A stretch of 64,000 bases of DNA from Spartobacteria bacterium (lineage in GTDB: Bacteria > Verrucomicrobiota > Verrucomicrobiia > Chthoniobacterales > UBA10450). The notes beneath the pieces were generated by a model, which was given only the letters and a program-made list of their open reading frames with translations, had not been told where the DNA came from and made no database searches. This document shows, piece after piece, positions 31,010 through 40,500 of this stretch (its first letter is position 1; each line of letters begins with the position of its first letter). The position numbers and the translations under genes are program-made. The stretch lies in contig PMSN01000010.1 in assembly GCA_003167555.1 (NCBI GenBank), positions 16,935 through 80,934 on the forward strand, written 5' to 3'.

Positions 31010-32095
31010 GTGAAGTCCGCGGATAAACAAAACGATCTGCTGAATGGCCTGATCGTTCGCGAACAAGAGCCGCTTAACCTCGAGATGCCGTTCTCGACGC
31101 TCAGCGGCTTCACTACGCCTAACGAATCCTTTTACGTTCGTTGCCACTTTCCCATTCCCGAGATCGCCGCCGCGGACTGGCGTTTGAAGGTTGAAGGCGA
31201 AGTCGAAGCCCCGTTTGAACTCGGCTACGACGATCTGCTTCAGATGGAGGCGCGCACCGTTCCCGCCACGCTCGAGTGCGCGGGCAACAATCGCATTTTC
31301 CTCGAGCAGAAAGTCAAAGGCGTGCAATGGGAGCTGGGCGCAGTCGGGAACGCCAGTTGGACCGGCGTGCCGCTTTCCGCGTTGCTCGCCCGCGCGAAGG
31401 TGAAGCCCGGCGCCATCGAGGTGATCCTCGAGGGCGCTGATGAAGGCGAGATCGCAAATCCGCCGCGGCCCGCCGGCAAGATTCGTTTCGCGCGCAGTAT
31501 TCCATTAAGCAAAGCGCAGGATGATGTGCTCCTCGCTTACGAAATGAACGGCGAAAAACTTTCGGCCACGCACGGATTCCCGGTCCGCGCGATCGTGCCC
31601 GGCTGGTACGCGATGGCGTCGATCAAATGGCTGGGCCGAATCATTGCCACGAGCAAGCCGTTCGCCGGCTACTACCAATCGATCGATTATTCCTATTGGG
31701 AGCGAACCAGCGGCGAACTGCCGACGCTTAGACCACTCGCGGAGCAACAGCTCAAAGCTGAAATCGCGCGGCCCGAAAACGGCGCGGCGGTGCCCGCGAG
31801 CGCGACCGTCAAAGTTCACGGCGCGGCGTGGGGGGGAGCCGCGGAAATCGCGAAAGTCGAGATCAGCGCCGACGATGGGAGAACCTGGAGCGCCGCGCAA
31901 CTCCTGGGCGAGCCGGTCAAGGACGCGTGGCGGCTTTGGGAATATGATTGGCGGACGCCCGCCACGCCCGGCCCGCAAACTCTCATGGCCCGCGCGACGG
32001 ACTCGCGCGGCCACACCCAATCTCCCGCGCGCAACGCGGACCACGGCACTTACATGATCAGTCACGTCCTGCCGATCCGGGTCGAAGTGCGTTGA
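31010..32095 (+). CDS. Sulfite oxidase-like molybdopterin oxidoreductase (no obvious signal peptide)
   Basis: SFYVRCHFPIPEI...ATLECAGNNR...GVPLSALLARAKVKPGA...HGFPVRAIVPGWYAMASIKWLGRI; C-term Mo-co dimerisation domain. Confidence 0.88.
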   Translation: MKSADKQNDLLNGLIVREQEPLNLEMPFSTLSGFTTPNESFYVRCHFPIPEIAAADWRLKVEGEVEAPFELGYDDLLQMEARTVPATLECAGNNRIFLEQKVKGVQWELGAVGNASWTGVPLSALLARAKVKPGAIEVILEGADEGEIANPPRPAGKIRFARSIPLSKAQDDVLLAYEMNGEKLSATHGFPVRAIVPGWYAMASIKWLGRIIATSKPFAGYYQSIDYSYWERTSGELPTLRPLAEQQLKAEIARPENGAAVPASATVKVHGAAWGGAAEIAKVEISADDGRTWSAAQLLGEPVKDAWRLWEYDWRTPATPGPQTLMARATDSRGHTQSPARNADHGTYMISHVLPIRVEVR

Positions 32096-32164
32096 TGGTC
32101 CGGTTGGTGAAAATCGTCCGACTACGAGAAACCATCGCTCGACAAGGTATCGCGTCTATCTGCC

Positions 32165-32317
32165 TGTCATCCCGAGCCGCGCAGACGGCGAGGGAACTCA
32201 CAAATGCAATTTGCATCATCTTGAAACATCGGGCGGGATTTGACGAGCACGCCGATGTAACGCGAGAGCGGTAGAGCGCTTGTGGGTCCCTCGCCGTCTG
32301 CGCGGTTCGGGATGACA
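32165..32317. repeat. Family A palindromic element (TGTCATCCCGAGCCGCGCAGACGGCGAGGGA...TCCCTCGCCGTCTGCGCGGTTCGGGATGACA)
   Basis: Near-perfect terminal inverted repeats. Confidence 0.92.
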
Positions 32318-32417
32318 CCGCCTTGGCCGCGGACGATACTCCGGCAGCGTTTTTGTTTGCCGCACCAGAATGCTGGCTTGTGTCGCACCGCCGTCTGGAT
32401 AGCCTGCTGAGCCAGTC

Positions 32418-35400
32418 ATGCAATTGCGTCGTGTTTTTCTCAGGTCAGGGTGGTTAGGCCTCCTCTTCTGTTTCGCAAGCGCGGTGACGGCGCAAGTCAC
32501 GACCGCGCCAAAGCAAGGGATCCGCGAGAACGATCCGCGCCTGCATGCCTTGACGAATGCTCGCATCGTGACGTCGCCTGGAAAAATAATCGAGAAAGGC
32601 ACGATCTTGATTCGCGATGGCGTGATCGTGGCGGCGGGAGCGGATGTGAAAGTCCCGGCCGATGCGCGCGTGTGGGATCTCGCGGGCAAGACAATTTACC
32701 CGGGCTTCATCGACGGATATAGCCGTCTCGGTCTACCGGAAACGCTCCAGCCGGAACCGGCCCGGCCCGACGTCGATTACGACGATCCGAATGCGAAGCC
32801 GAAGGAAGTCCCGCACGAATCGGCCAAGGGAATGCATTCGTGGAATGCGAAAGTCACGCCGGAACGGAGGGCCGCCGATTTCCTGAATCCCGACAAGAAG
32901 TCGATGCGAAAGCTGCGAGATCTTGGTTTTACGAGCGCGCTGGTTGTTCCGGGCCGCGGCATTTTTCGCGGCTCGAGCGCGCTGATCAATCTCCAGGAAG
33001 CGGATGTCACAACGATGGTGGTCGCGCCTTCGGTGGCGCAACACGTCGCGTTCGATTTCTATCGCCGGGACGACGGCGGGTATCCGAATTCGCTCATGGG
33101 TTGCATCGCGCTCATCCGGCAAAATTTTCTCGACGCCTCCTGGTATCAGGCGGCCCAGGATGCGTATCACAAAAATCCGGGAACGACGGAACGGCCGGAG
33201 TCGAACGCGAGTCTGGCGGCGCTGGCGGAGCAAGCGCAACGGAAGCAGCCGACCGTCTTCGAAGCGGACGATGAACTCGAGCTGCTCCGGGCCTTGCGGA
33301 TCGCCGACGAATTCAAACTGAAGCCGCTGCTCTTTGGAAATGGCTACGAATATCGCGTGCGCAAAGCGCTCGCGGAAAAAAAGACGCCGATCATTTTGCC
33401 GCTCGATTTTCCGAAAGCGCCCGAGATCGAGCGGCCGGAGCAAGCATTGGATGTCGAGCTGGATGAACTCCAGCATTGGGACCGCGCACCAAGCAATCCG
33501 GCGCGGCTGGCGGAAAGCGGAATTCCGATCGCTTTCACCGCGGAGAAACTCGAAAAGCCAGAGAAGGAATTTTGGTCGCACGTTCGCCTGGCCGTGCGCC
33601 GCGGACTGAGCGCAGACGCAGCCCTCGCCGCCTTGACCACGACGCCGGCGGAAATGTTCGGGGTGTCCGATCGGCTTGGGACGATCGCGCCGGGCCGCAT
33701 CGCAAACCTGGTGATTGCGAGCGGCGATCTTTTCGGCAGCGAAGCGAAGGTGCTCACGACCTGGATCGACGGATATTATTATGACACCGACCTCGCCGCC
33801 GAACGCGATCCCCGCGGCACCTGGGAAATCGCGACGGAAGGAAAGACGCTGCCGCTGACGATCGAAGGTGAGCTGGAGAAGATGGACGTCAAAGTTGGCG
33901 GCGAAAAAGCAACGCTCTCGACCAAGGAAGACTCCATCCTTCTGGTCGCGCCCGCGAAGCTGTTGGAAAAAGGCGAGGGCTCGATTCGCTTCTCTGGCCG
34001 GATCGCGGGCGAAACAATTACCGGCAGCGGCGAAACTCCGGCGGGCGCTGTGATTCGTTGGAGCGCAAAACGCACGGCTGCTTACACGCCGGCGAAGAAG
34101 CCGGACGAGAAACCTTCGCCGCTGGATAAACCGCTCGATTTTCCTGAGACCTATCCGGCTGGTGCGTTCGGACGCGTCGCGCCGCCGGAGCAGCCGCACT
34201 CCGTGCTCATCCAGGGCGCGACCGTTTGGACTTCCGGCCCGCAAGGCACATTGCAAAATGCGGATCTTCTCGTGACCGATGGAAAGATCGCGGCGGTCGG
34301 CAATGGAGTGAAGGCTCCGTCCGGCGCGACAGTCGTTGACGGCAAGGGCATGCACGTCACGCCGGGCATCGTGGATTGCCATTCGCACACTGCGATCAGC
34401 AAGGGCGTGAACGAAGGCAGTCACGCGGTCACGTGCGAAGTGCGCATCGGCGATGTGATCGATGCGACCGACATTGGGCTTTACCGCGAGCTGGCCGGCG
34501 GCGTCACGTCGGCGAATGTCCTGCACGGCTCGGCGAATCCAATCGGCGGGCAGAATCAGATCATCAAGTTTCGCTGGGGCGCGCTGCCGGAGGAACTGAA
34601 GTTCGCCGATGCGATGCCGGGAGTGAAATTCGCGCTGGGCGAAAACGTAAAGCAGTCGAATTGGGGCGACAAATTCAAAACGCGTTACCCGCAAACGCGG
34701 ATGGGAGTTGAGCAGCTCATTCGCGATCGTTTCCGCGCCGCGCAGGAGTACGACGCGGCGCAGAAAAAGAAGGAGGGCCTGCCGCCGCGCCGCGATCTCC
34801 AGCTCGAAGCGCTTCTCGAGATCGTGAACGGCAAGCGGCTCATCCATTGCCATTCGTATCGCCAGGACGAAGTGCTCATGCTTTTGCGCGTGGCGGAGGA
34901 ATTCAAAATCAAGATCGGCACGTTCCAGCACATTCTGGAGGGCTACAAAGTCGCGGACGAAATCGCGAAGCACGGCGCGGGTGGATCGACGTTTGCCGAT
35001 TGGTGGGCCTACAAATGGGAGGCGTGGGATGCGATCCCGGATAACGCCGCGATGATGCACAGCCGCGGCGTGCTCAGCTCCGTCAATTCCGATAGCGGCG
35101 ACCTCGCGCGCCGGCTCAACACGGAGGCCGGCAAGTCGATGAAATACGGAGGCATGTCGGCGGAGGAAGCGTTGAAGCTCGTGACGATTTATCCGGCCAA
35201 ACAGTTGCACATCGATGGCAAGACCGGCTCGCTCGAAGCGGGCAAGGACGCGGACTTCGTGATCTGGAGCGGCAATCCGCTCTCGAACTACACGAACGTG
35301 AAGCAGACCTGGATCGATGGACGGAAATATTTCGACCGCGCGGAAGACGCCGAAGCGCGCAAGACATTCGCGGCTCAACGCGAAGCGTTAATCCAAAAAG

Positions 35401-35576
35401 CGCTTCCTGAGCGGATGAAGGAATTGGGTTCGGGCGGCAAGGATGGCGATTCGAAGGACAAGAAGGGCGACGAAAAGGAAAAGCCGCCGCGGCACGAGCA
35501 GCATCGCGCGCATGAACTCGAATCGCTCTACGGCGACGGCACGGACAAACACACCTGCACGGAGGAGATCGAGTGA
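32418..35576 (+). CDS. Secreted double amidohydrolase-family protein (two imidazolonepropionase-like modules)
   Basis: N-module IYPGFIDGYSRLG (no HxH); C-module HVTPGIVDCHSHTAISKGV...LIHCHSYRQDEVLML...SGDLARRL. Confidence 0.88.
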   Translation: MQLRRVFLRSGWLGLLFCFASAVTAQVTTAPKQGIRENDPRLHALTNARIVTSPGKIIEKGTILIRDGVIVAAGADVKVPADARVWDLAGKTIYPGFIDGYSRLGLPETLQPEPARPDVDYDDPNAKPKEVPHESAKGMHSWNAKVTPERRAADFLNPDKKSMRKLRDLGFTSALVVPGRGIFRGSSALINLQEADVTTMVVAPSVAQHVAFDFYRRDDGGYPNSLMGCIALIRQNFLDASWYQAAQDAYHKNPGTTERPESNASLAALAEQAQRKQPTVFEADDELELLRALRIADEFKLKPLLFGNGYEYRVRKALAEKKTPIILPLDFPKAPEIERPEQALDVELDELQHWDRAPSNPARLAESGIPIAFTAEKLEKPEKEFWSHVRLAVRRGLSADAALAALTTTPAEMFGVSDRLGTIAPGRIANLVIASGDLFGSEAKVLTTWIDGYYYDTDLAAERDPRGTWEIATEGKTLPLTIEGELEKMDVKVGGEKATLSTKEDSILLVAPAKLLEKGEGSIRFSGRIAGETITGSGETPAGAVIRWSAKRTAAYTPAKKPDEKPSPLDKPLDFPETYPAGAFGRVAPPEQPHSVLIQGATVWTSGPQGTLQNADLLVTDGKIAAVGNGVKAPSGATVVDGKGMHVTPGIVDCHSHTAISKGVNEGSHAVTCEVRIGDVIDATDIGLYRELAGGVTSANVLHGSANPIGGQNQIIKFRWGALPEELKFADAMPGVKFALGENVKQSNWGDKFKTRYPQTRMGVEQLIRDRFRAAQEYDAAQKKKEGLPPRRDLQLEALLEIVNGKRLIHCHSYRQDEVLMLLRVAEEFKIKIGTFQHILEGYKVADEIAKHGAGGSTFADWWAYKWEAWDAIPDNAAMMHSRGVLSSVNSDSGDLARRLNTEAGKSMKYGGMSAEEALKLVTIYPAKQLHIDGKTGSLEAGKDADFVIWSGNPLSNYTNVKQTWIDGRKYFDRAEDAEARKTFAAQREALIQKALPERMKELGSGGKDGDSKDKKGDEKEKPPRHEQHRAHELESLYGDGTDKHTCTEEIE

Positions 35577-36874
35577 AGACGCTTGCGGCTGTGATTCTCT
35601 TCGGCCTCGTCGCGAGCAGTTACGCTTCCGACAACATCCCGTCGCCTCCGCAGGCGAAACCGATCGCGTTGAAAGGCGCCACGATTCATCCGGTGAGCGG
35701 CCCGGAGATTCCATCGGGCACGATCGTTTTCGATAAGGGCAAGATCACCGCCATCGGAGCGGACGCAGCCGTTCCCGCGGGAGCGGAAGTGATCGATGTG
35801 ACGGGCAAGCACGTTTATCCCGGGCTCATCAGCGCCAACAGCGTGCTGGGCTTGATTGAGATCGGCGCCGCGCGCGCGACGGTCGATATCGAAGAGACGG
35901 GCGCGATCAATCCGAACGTCCGCGCCGCCGCGAGCATCAATCCCGATAGCGAATTGCTCCCGGTCGCGCGCAGCAACGGCATTCTCACCGTGCACGCGGT
36001 GCCGGAAGGTGGACTCGTTTCCGGCCAATCGGCCGTCATTCGGATGGATGGCTGGACGCCGGAAGAGATGACCGTGCGCTCTCCCGCCGCGATGCATTTG
36101 CGCTGGCCCAACCTGACGATCAATCGCAATCCGCGCGCGCAGAAATCCGTGAAGGACCAGCAAAAGGACATCGACAAAGCGCTGAAACAAATCCGCGGCG
36201 GCTTCCAGACCGCACGCGCTTATTGGCAGGCGAGAAAAAGCGGAACCCCGGGTTTCAAATCCGATCTGAGATGGGAAGCGTTGATGCCGGTCTTCGATGG
36301 CAGTCTGCCGCTGTTTGTCCACGCGGCCACGGCGGCGCAAATCGAAGGGGCGCTCGCGTGGGCCAAAGAGATGCAGTTCAAAATCGTGTTGGTGGGCGGC
36401 AACGATGCGTGGCGGATGGCGCCGCAACTAAAGGAAAGCGGCACGCCCGTTATCATCGCGCTTTCCACGGCGCTTCCACTCCGGCGCGACGACGGCTACG
36501 ACAGCGCGTTCAGTAATGCCGCGAAATTGCATGAGGCCGGCGTCCCTTTCTGCATCGCGATGAACGGGCGCAACTCGGAAGCGCCGCACGAACGAAACCT
36601 TCCCTATGAAGCATCGATGGCGGCGGCCTTCGGGTTGCCGAAAGAAGAAGCGCTGAAAGCGATCACGCTCTATCCGGCCCAGATCCTCGGCGTCGCCGAT
36701 CAGTTGGGATCGTTGGAGACGGGGAAAGCGGCGACGCTCATCGTGACCAACGGCGACCCGCTCGATTTCCCGACGCACATCGAAGCTGCCTACATCGACG
36801 GCCGCAAGATCGATCTCACCAACCGCCAGACTCGCCTCCGCGACAAATATCTCGAAAAGTATCGGCGCAAATAA
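35573..36874 (+). CDS. Amidohydrolase-family protein lacking the HxH motif
   Basis: GKHVYPGLISANSVLGLIEIG...AFGLPKEEALKAITLYPAQILGVADQLGSLETGKAATLIVTNGDPLD; GTGA overlap with upstream gene. Confidence 0.85.
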   Translation: MKTLAAVILFGLVASSYASDNIPSPPQAKPIALKGATIHPVSGPEIPSGTIVFDKGKITAIGADAAVPAGAEVIDVTGKHVYPGLISANSVLGLIEIGAARATVDIEETGAINPNVRAAASINPDSELLPVARSNGILTVHAVPEGGLVSGQSAVIRMDGWTPEEMTVRSPAAMHLRWPNLTINRNPRAQKSVKDQQKDIDKALKQIRGGFQTARAYWQARKSGTPGFKSDLRWEALMPVFDGSLPLFVHAATAAQIEGALAWAKEMQFKIVLVGGNDAWRMAPQLKESGTPVIIALSTALPLRRDDGYDSAFSNAAKLHEAGVPFCIAMNGRNSEAPHERNLPYEASMAAAFGLPKEEALKAITLYPAQILGVADQLGSLETGKAATLIVTNGDPLDFPTHIEAAYIDGRKIDLTNRQTRLRDKYLEKYRRK

Positions 36875-36921
36875 TTGCGACGATCGCCGCGCGTGGCACA
36901 AAACATTCTGCAAAAAGCCGC

Positions 36922-37281
36922 GTGCGTGTGCTGATTGCGGACGATCAAAAAGGGGTAGGCACGACGCTCGCGACTCTGGTAACTCAATGCGACCACGAGG
37001 TCGTGGAAGTAGTCGGCTCCGGCTTCGATGCGATTCAGGCCTACCACCGTCATCGGCCCGACGTCGTGCTGATGGATTATTACATGCCACGCCTGAACGG
37101 CGCGACGGCTTGCCGGAACATCTTGTCGAAATATCCGACCGCAAACGTCATCCTGGTTTCCGGCGTCGCCGGGGCTGAAGACCTGACCAATTCCGGCGCG
37201 ATCGCCATGCTGTCGAAACCGATCGACCTCGCCCGACTAAAGATTCTGCTGAACGCGCCCCAGCCGAATCTCCCCATGTAG
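36922..37281 (+). CDS. Response regulator receiver protein
   Basis: RVLIADDQKGVGTTLATLVTQCDHEVVEVVGSGFDAIQAYHRHRPDVVLMDYYMPRLNGATACRNI. Confidence 0.88.
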   Translation: MRVLIADDQKGVGTTLATLVTQCDHEVVEVVGSGFDAIQAYHRHRPDVVLMDYYMPRLNGATACRNILSKYPTANVILVSGVAGAEDLTNSGAIAMLSKPIDLARLKILLNAPQPNLPM

Positions 37282-37302
37282 CGGCGGTCTACAACCGCCG
37301 AA
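37278..37302. repeat. Partial Family C element (TGTAGCGGCGGTctacaACCGCC), provides the stop codon of the upstream CDS
   Basis: Matches the outer end of the obg palindrome (TGTAGCGGCGGTCT). Confidence 0.7.
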
Positions 37303-37795
37303 GATATTTCTCGGGGAGCGGATCGTCCGGGCTTTCATGTTGCCAGTAGATCGTGATGATCCACCAACGCGTCCCGTCATTGAATAACTGAATGCTGTTG
37401 ATCCCCCGCATGAACGGCTCTGGGTCGTTCTCGCTGTGACGCGACTCATAGGTGCTCCAGACCTGCGCGATTTGGCCGAACTGTTCCGTCCGCCGCGCCA
37501 CTTCCTTCTCGTAGAATCCGTTTTGCTCGAAGTACGGTTCGACGCGCGAGATGTAACCCTCCATATCGAGAAACTGCGGAGCGATTTCGCTTTTGCCGGT
37601 CGTTCCCGGTTTCGGTGCCGTTGGGATCAAACGCGCGCCCGGAAGGAACAGCGATCGCTCGCGAGCCAAATCACGCTTCTGACCTGCCGGCCCGGAAATC
37701 ACATCGTAGGCCGCGGTAATGATCGCGTCGATCGACGTCACGTCGTTAGGATTCGCACATACGCCGACGGTAGATTGAATGATATTCTTTTTCAT
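37289..37795 (-). CDS. SnoaL/NTF2-like protein
   Basis: MKKNIIQSTVGVCANPNDVTSIDAIITAAYDVISGPAGQ...GINSIQLFNDGTRWWIITIYWQHE. Confidence 0.65.
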   Translation of the reverse strand: MKKNIIQSTVGVCANPNDVTSIDAIITAAYDVISGPAGQKRDLARERSLFLPGARLIPTAPKPGTTGKSEIAPQFLDMEGYISRVEPYFEQNGFYEKEVARRTEQFGQIAQVWSTYESRHSENDPEPFMRGINSIQLFNDGTRWWIITIYWQHESPDDPLPEKYLRRL

Positions 37796-37812
37796 CGGGC
37801 GGTTACTGTTTT

Positions 37813-40440
37813 CTAATAGCGAAACGTGGCTTTGACCCTCCGGGAAACAAAGCAGTAGGGAATCCAAATCGCGGCGGCGACAATCACCTGCACAACGTCT
37901 CTGATGCTGCTGCCGAGCAACTCGGAACCGGCCGCCACTTGCTGCGCCAAGTACGAGTCGAGACTTACGCCGACGAGTAGCAAGAAAAGGAACCAGGCGT
38001 AACAGCGGGGCCAAACGGCGCCTTTCCTGAAGAACAAGACAAGGAGAAGTCCCGAAATCACCAGGCAGATAAGATTGAAAAAAAACTCAAAGAGAAGCAC
38101 CTGCGCCCAATAAGGATGGAAGTGGGCCTGGCCCGGCTGAGTGAAAGACCGCCACGTGTCGAGATTGAAGATAGTCGGGAAAATCGTGACAAGGGAGACC
38201 ATCATGGTGATAGGACGAATCACATGGTGAATACCGACGAGGATGAGCCAGCCTCCGAGTCCTTCCAGCAGACGCGTTGTCGGCGGAGGAGGCGGCAAGG
38301 GTGCAGCTAACTCGCTCTTGTAAACATACAGAGCGCACAACACCATCGTTACGGTCACGACACAACCAGCCAGGAGCGCCACAGGCCAATTAAACTGGCG
38401 AATCCACTTACCAAGTTCGAACGACTGCACTGGCGCCTGATAGGAGAGATTGTAGCCGAGCGTGTCTCTTAGCTTCGACAGCGCTGCGTTGTAAGCCGGA
38501 AGATCGACGGGCGTGACACGATCGGTCAATGCTTCGTAGGCATAGATGAAATGCAAATGGCGGCCCTTCACGCTGGCTTCATCGCTGAAGCGGAAGAACG
38601 CGTTGGTAACGCGGTCATTTTTGATATTAAGCGTCCATTCGTCAAACATCTGCGCGTTAATCTCCTGAATTACGTTAGCCGGATAATTCAAAGCTAGCGG
38701 ATCATCGCGCTGGGACGGGCCGGCTGAACCCATCGCCTCCGCAAGATCGCCCGGATACACGAAAAGTTGATGCTTCTTCGTCTCCTCATTCATTTCCCAA
38801 ATCCCCGGAATGGAATAGAACTCCCTAGTTCGGCAAGCGTTCGCGTCAGGAATTTCTTCGTAAATGAGAGGTTTCTTCACGGTGACGCGGGGAAAACGGC
38901 GCGCGTAATATTGCAAATACTGCTTCTCGATCTTTTCGCGCCCGCTTTCTTGAAATGACGATCGAGTTCTTTCCGCGGAAAGGCCATGCGCTTCAGTGAT
39001 GACTTCGAGTTCCCCGGTTCCCCCTGGCGCTGGCACGCGATAGTTCTCTGTAACTTGTTTTCGGGGGAGAGAATCGCGCGGCGTCGCATATTCCGTCAGC
39101 GTTTTCGTTCCTGCCCGCAGCAGTAATGCCCAACGAAAGTCGCCGACATAGACTTGGGAAAGCGGTCCGCGCTGACTCGACCGCGTAGCATCAAGCCAGT
39201 GAATCTCGTTGCCCTTTCTGACCTGGACAATGGCGTGGTCGAAATCCTCGGGAGCCGGCAGCAAGTCGGCCAGCGTGCCACGGTAATTCGTGCTCACGAG
39301 AGCCGGGATCGCTTCGATGCCGGACTGTTGCAAGAGGGTCACGAGCAGCAAAGCTTTGTCCTTACAATCGCCGAAGCGCCGTCGAAGCACTTCACTGGGC
39401 GCAGTTGGTCGATGTGAACTAACGCCCGATTCGATGCCAAGATAGCGAATGTCTTCCTGCACCAATCGCAGCGCAGCCAGAATCCGTTTCTCGACATCCG
39501 CGATCTGCCGGAGCTTGCCGATTTCGGTTTGTAGATCGGATGAGAGGGGGCCTGTGCTCTGAAAGAGAGGCACCGCCCAATCGACTAACTCCTGCCAGCT
39601 CTCGAATTCGCTGACCTGAAGCCACCCATTGGGATCATAATCTCGCGGAACGTCCGGATCGGTCCGGCGCGCCGGGACATGCGTCTGGTCGCACAACCAT
39701 TCAGTCGTTCCTTTTGCCGTGGTCACGGTGGGCTTGAGCGATCTGTTCTTGTTGAGGAAGTGGAGCTTGCGGTGCGCTGGATAAACGAATCGGGTCACAG
39801 CTCGGTGCACCGGGAAATTCCAATCGGTGTAGTATATTTTCGAATACCGTCCGTTCTTAACCGGGTTAGTTCCTTGGATGGTGTAGGCGAACTCGATGAC
39901 ATCGCCCACTCGTACGTCTTCGATCTCGCACTGAGCCGTGTAAGCGCCGTCGTAAACAAACGATTCCATGTCTTTCTCGCGCTGAAGCAGTTTGATCTGG
40001 CCACGATCGAGCCGGTTCACGCGCACGCCCTTGCGAGTGACGTGAAGAAAATGAAAGATCAGCTCTTGATAGGAAGGGTCGAAGGAGACGGTCACGGCCG
40101 CCCCATTCTGCACACCGTTATCGGAACTAATTTGCCGCGCTTCGTGGTAGTAAAAGGTTTGCAGATCCACATTGTCCTGGCGGTCGACCACCAAGTAGGA
40201 AATGCCGCCGCTCTCTTCATCGTTTCCGCCTGGCATAGGAAGAACCGGCTTCACCCACTCAGGAACGGCAGCAATCCTGAGGGAATTCTCCGGTCCTCCC
40301 GTCTCGGCCGCCAACGCAGGCGAGGCAGCGACACAGGAAAACAACAACGCGACAATGAAACTGGTCGGGCGCGCGATGGCCGCTCTTCTGTTGAATGGGA
40401 AGCGAAGGGAGGTCACTATTAATTGGTCAAACGGCGACAA
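37813..40440 (-). CDS. DUF3857 + transglutaminase-like membrane protein
   Basis: SSHRPTAPSEVLRRRFGDCKDKALLLVTLLQQSGIEAIPALVSTNYRG...FDHAIVQVRKGNEIHWLDAT; C-terminal TM segments. Confidence 0.87.
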   Translation of the reverse strand: MSPFDQLIVTSLRFPFNRRAAIARPTSFIVALLFSCVAASPALAAETGGPENSLRIAAVPEWVKPVLPMPGGNDEESGGISYLVVDRQDNVDLQTFYYHEARQISSDNGVQNGAAVTVSFDPSYQELIFHFLHVTRKGVRVNRLDRGQIKLLQREKDMESFVYDGAYTAQCEIEDVRVGDVIEFAYTIQGTNPVKNGRYSKIYYTDWNFPVHRAVTRFVYPAHRKLHFLNKNRSLKPTVTTAKGTTEWLCDQTHVPARRTDPDVPRDYDPNGWLQVSEFESWQELVDWAVPLFQSTGPLSSDLQTEIGKLRQIADVEKRILAALRLVQEDIRYLGIESGVSSHRPTAPSEVLRRRFGDCKDKALLLVTLLQQSGIEAIPALVSTNYRGTLADLLPAPEDFDHAIVQVRKGNEIHWLDATRSSQRGPLSQVYVGDFRWALLLRAGTKTLTEYATPRDSLPRKQVTENYRVPAPGGTGELEVITEAHGLSAERTRSSFQESGREKIEKQYLQYYARRFPRVTVKKPLIYEEIPDANACRTREFYSIPGIWEMNEETKKHQLFVYPGDLAEAMGSAGPSQRDDPLALNYPANVIQEINAQMFDEWTLNIKNDRVTNAFFRFSDEASVKGRHLHFIYAYEALTDRVTPVDLPAYNAALSKLRDTLGYNLSYQAPVQSFELGKWIRQFNWPVALLAGCVVTVTMVLCALYVYKSELAAPLPPPPPTTRLLEGLGGWLILVGIHHVIRPITMMVSLVTIFPTIFNLDTWRSFTQPGQAHFHPYWAQVLLFEFFFNLICLVISGLLLVLFFRKGAVWPRCYAWFLFLLLVGVSLDSYLAQQVAAGSELLGSSIRDVVQVIVAAAIWIPYCFVSRRVKATFRY

Positions 40441-40500
40441 GCGCGAAGACCGGTAACTCAGCCGTCTGGCGGAATCAACGAAGAACCATCAGGAATCGGA

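Noticed and set aside
32733-35378. 881-aa minus-strand ORF antisense to the amidohydrolase gene
   Set aside because: Arg/His-rich shadow ORF caused by high-GC codon bias opposite a clearly homologous CDS
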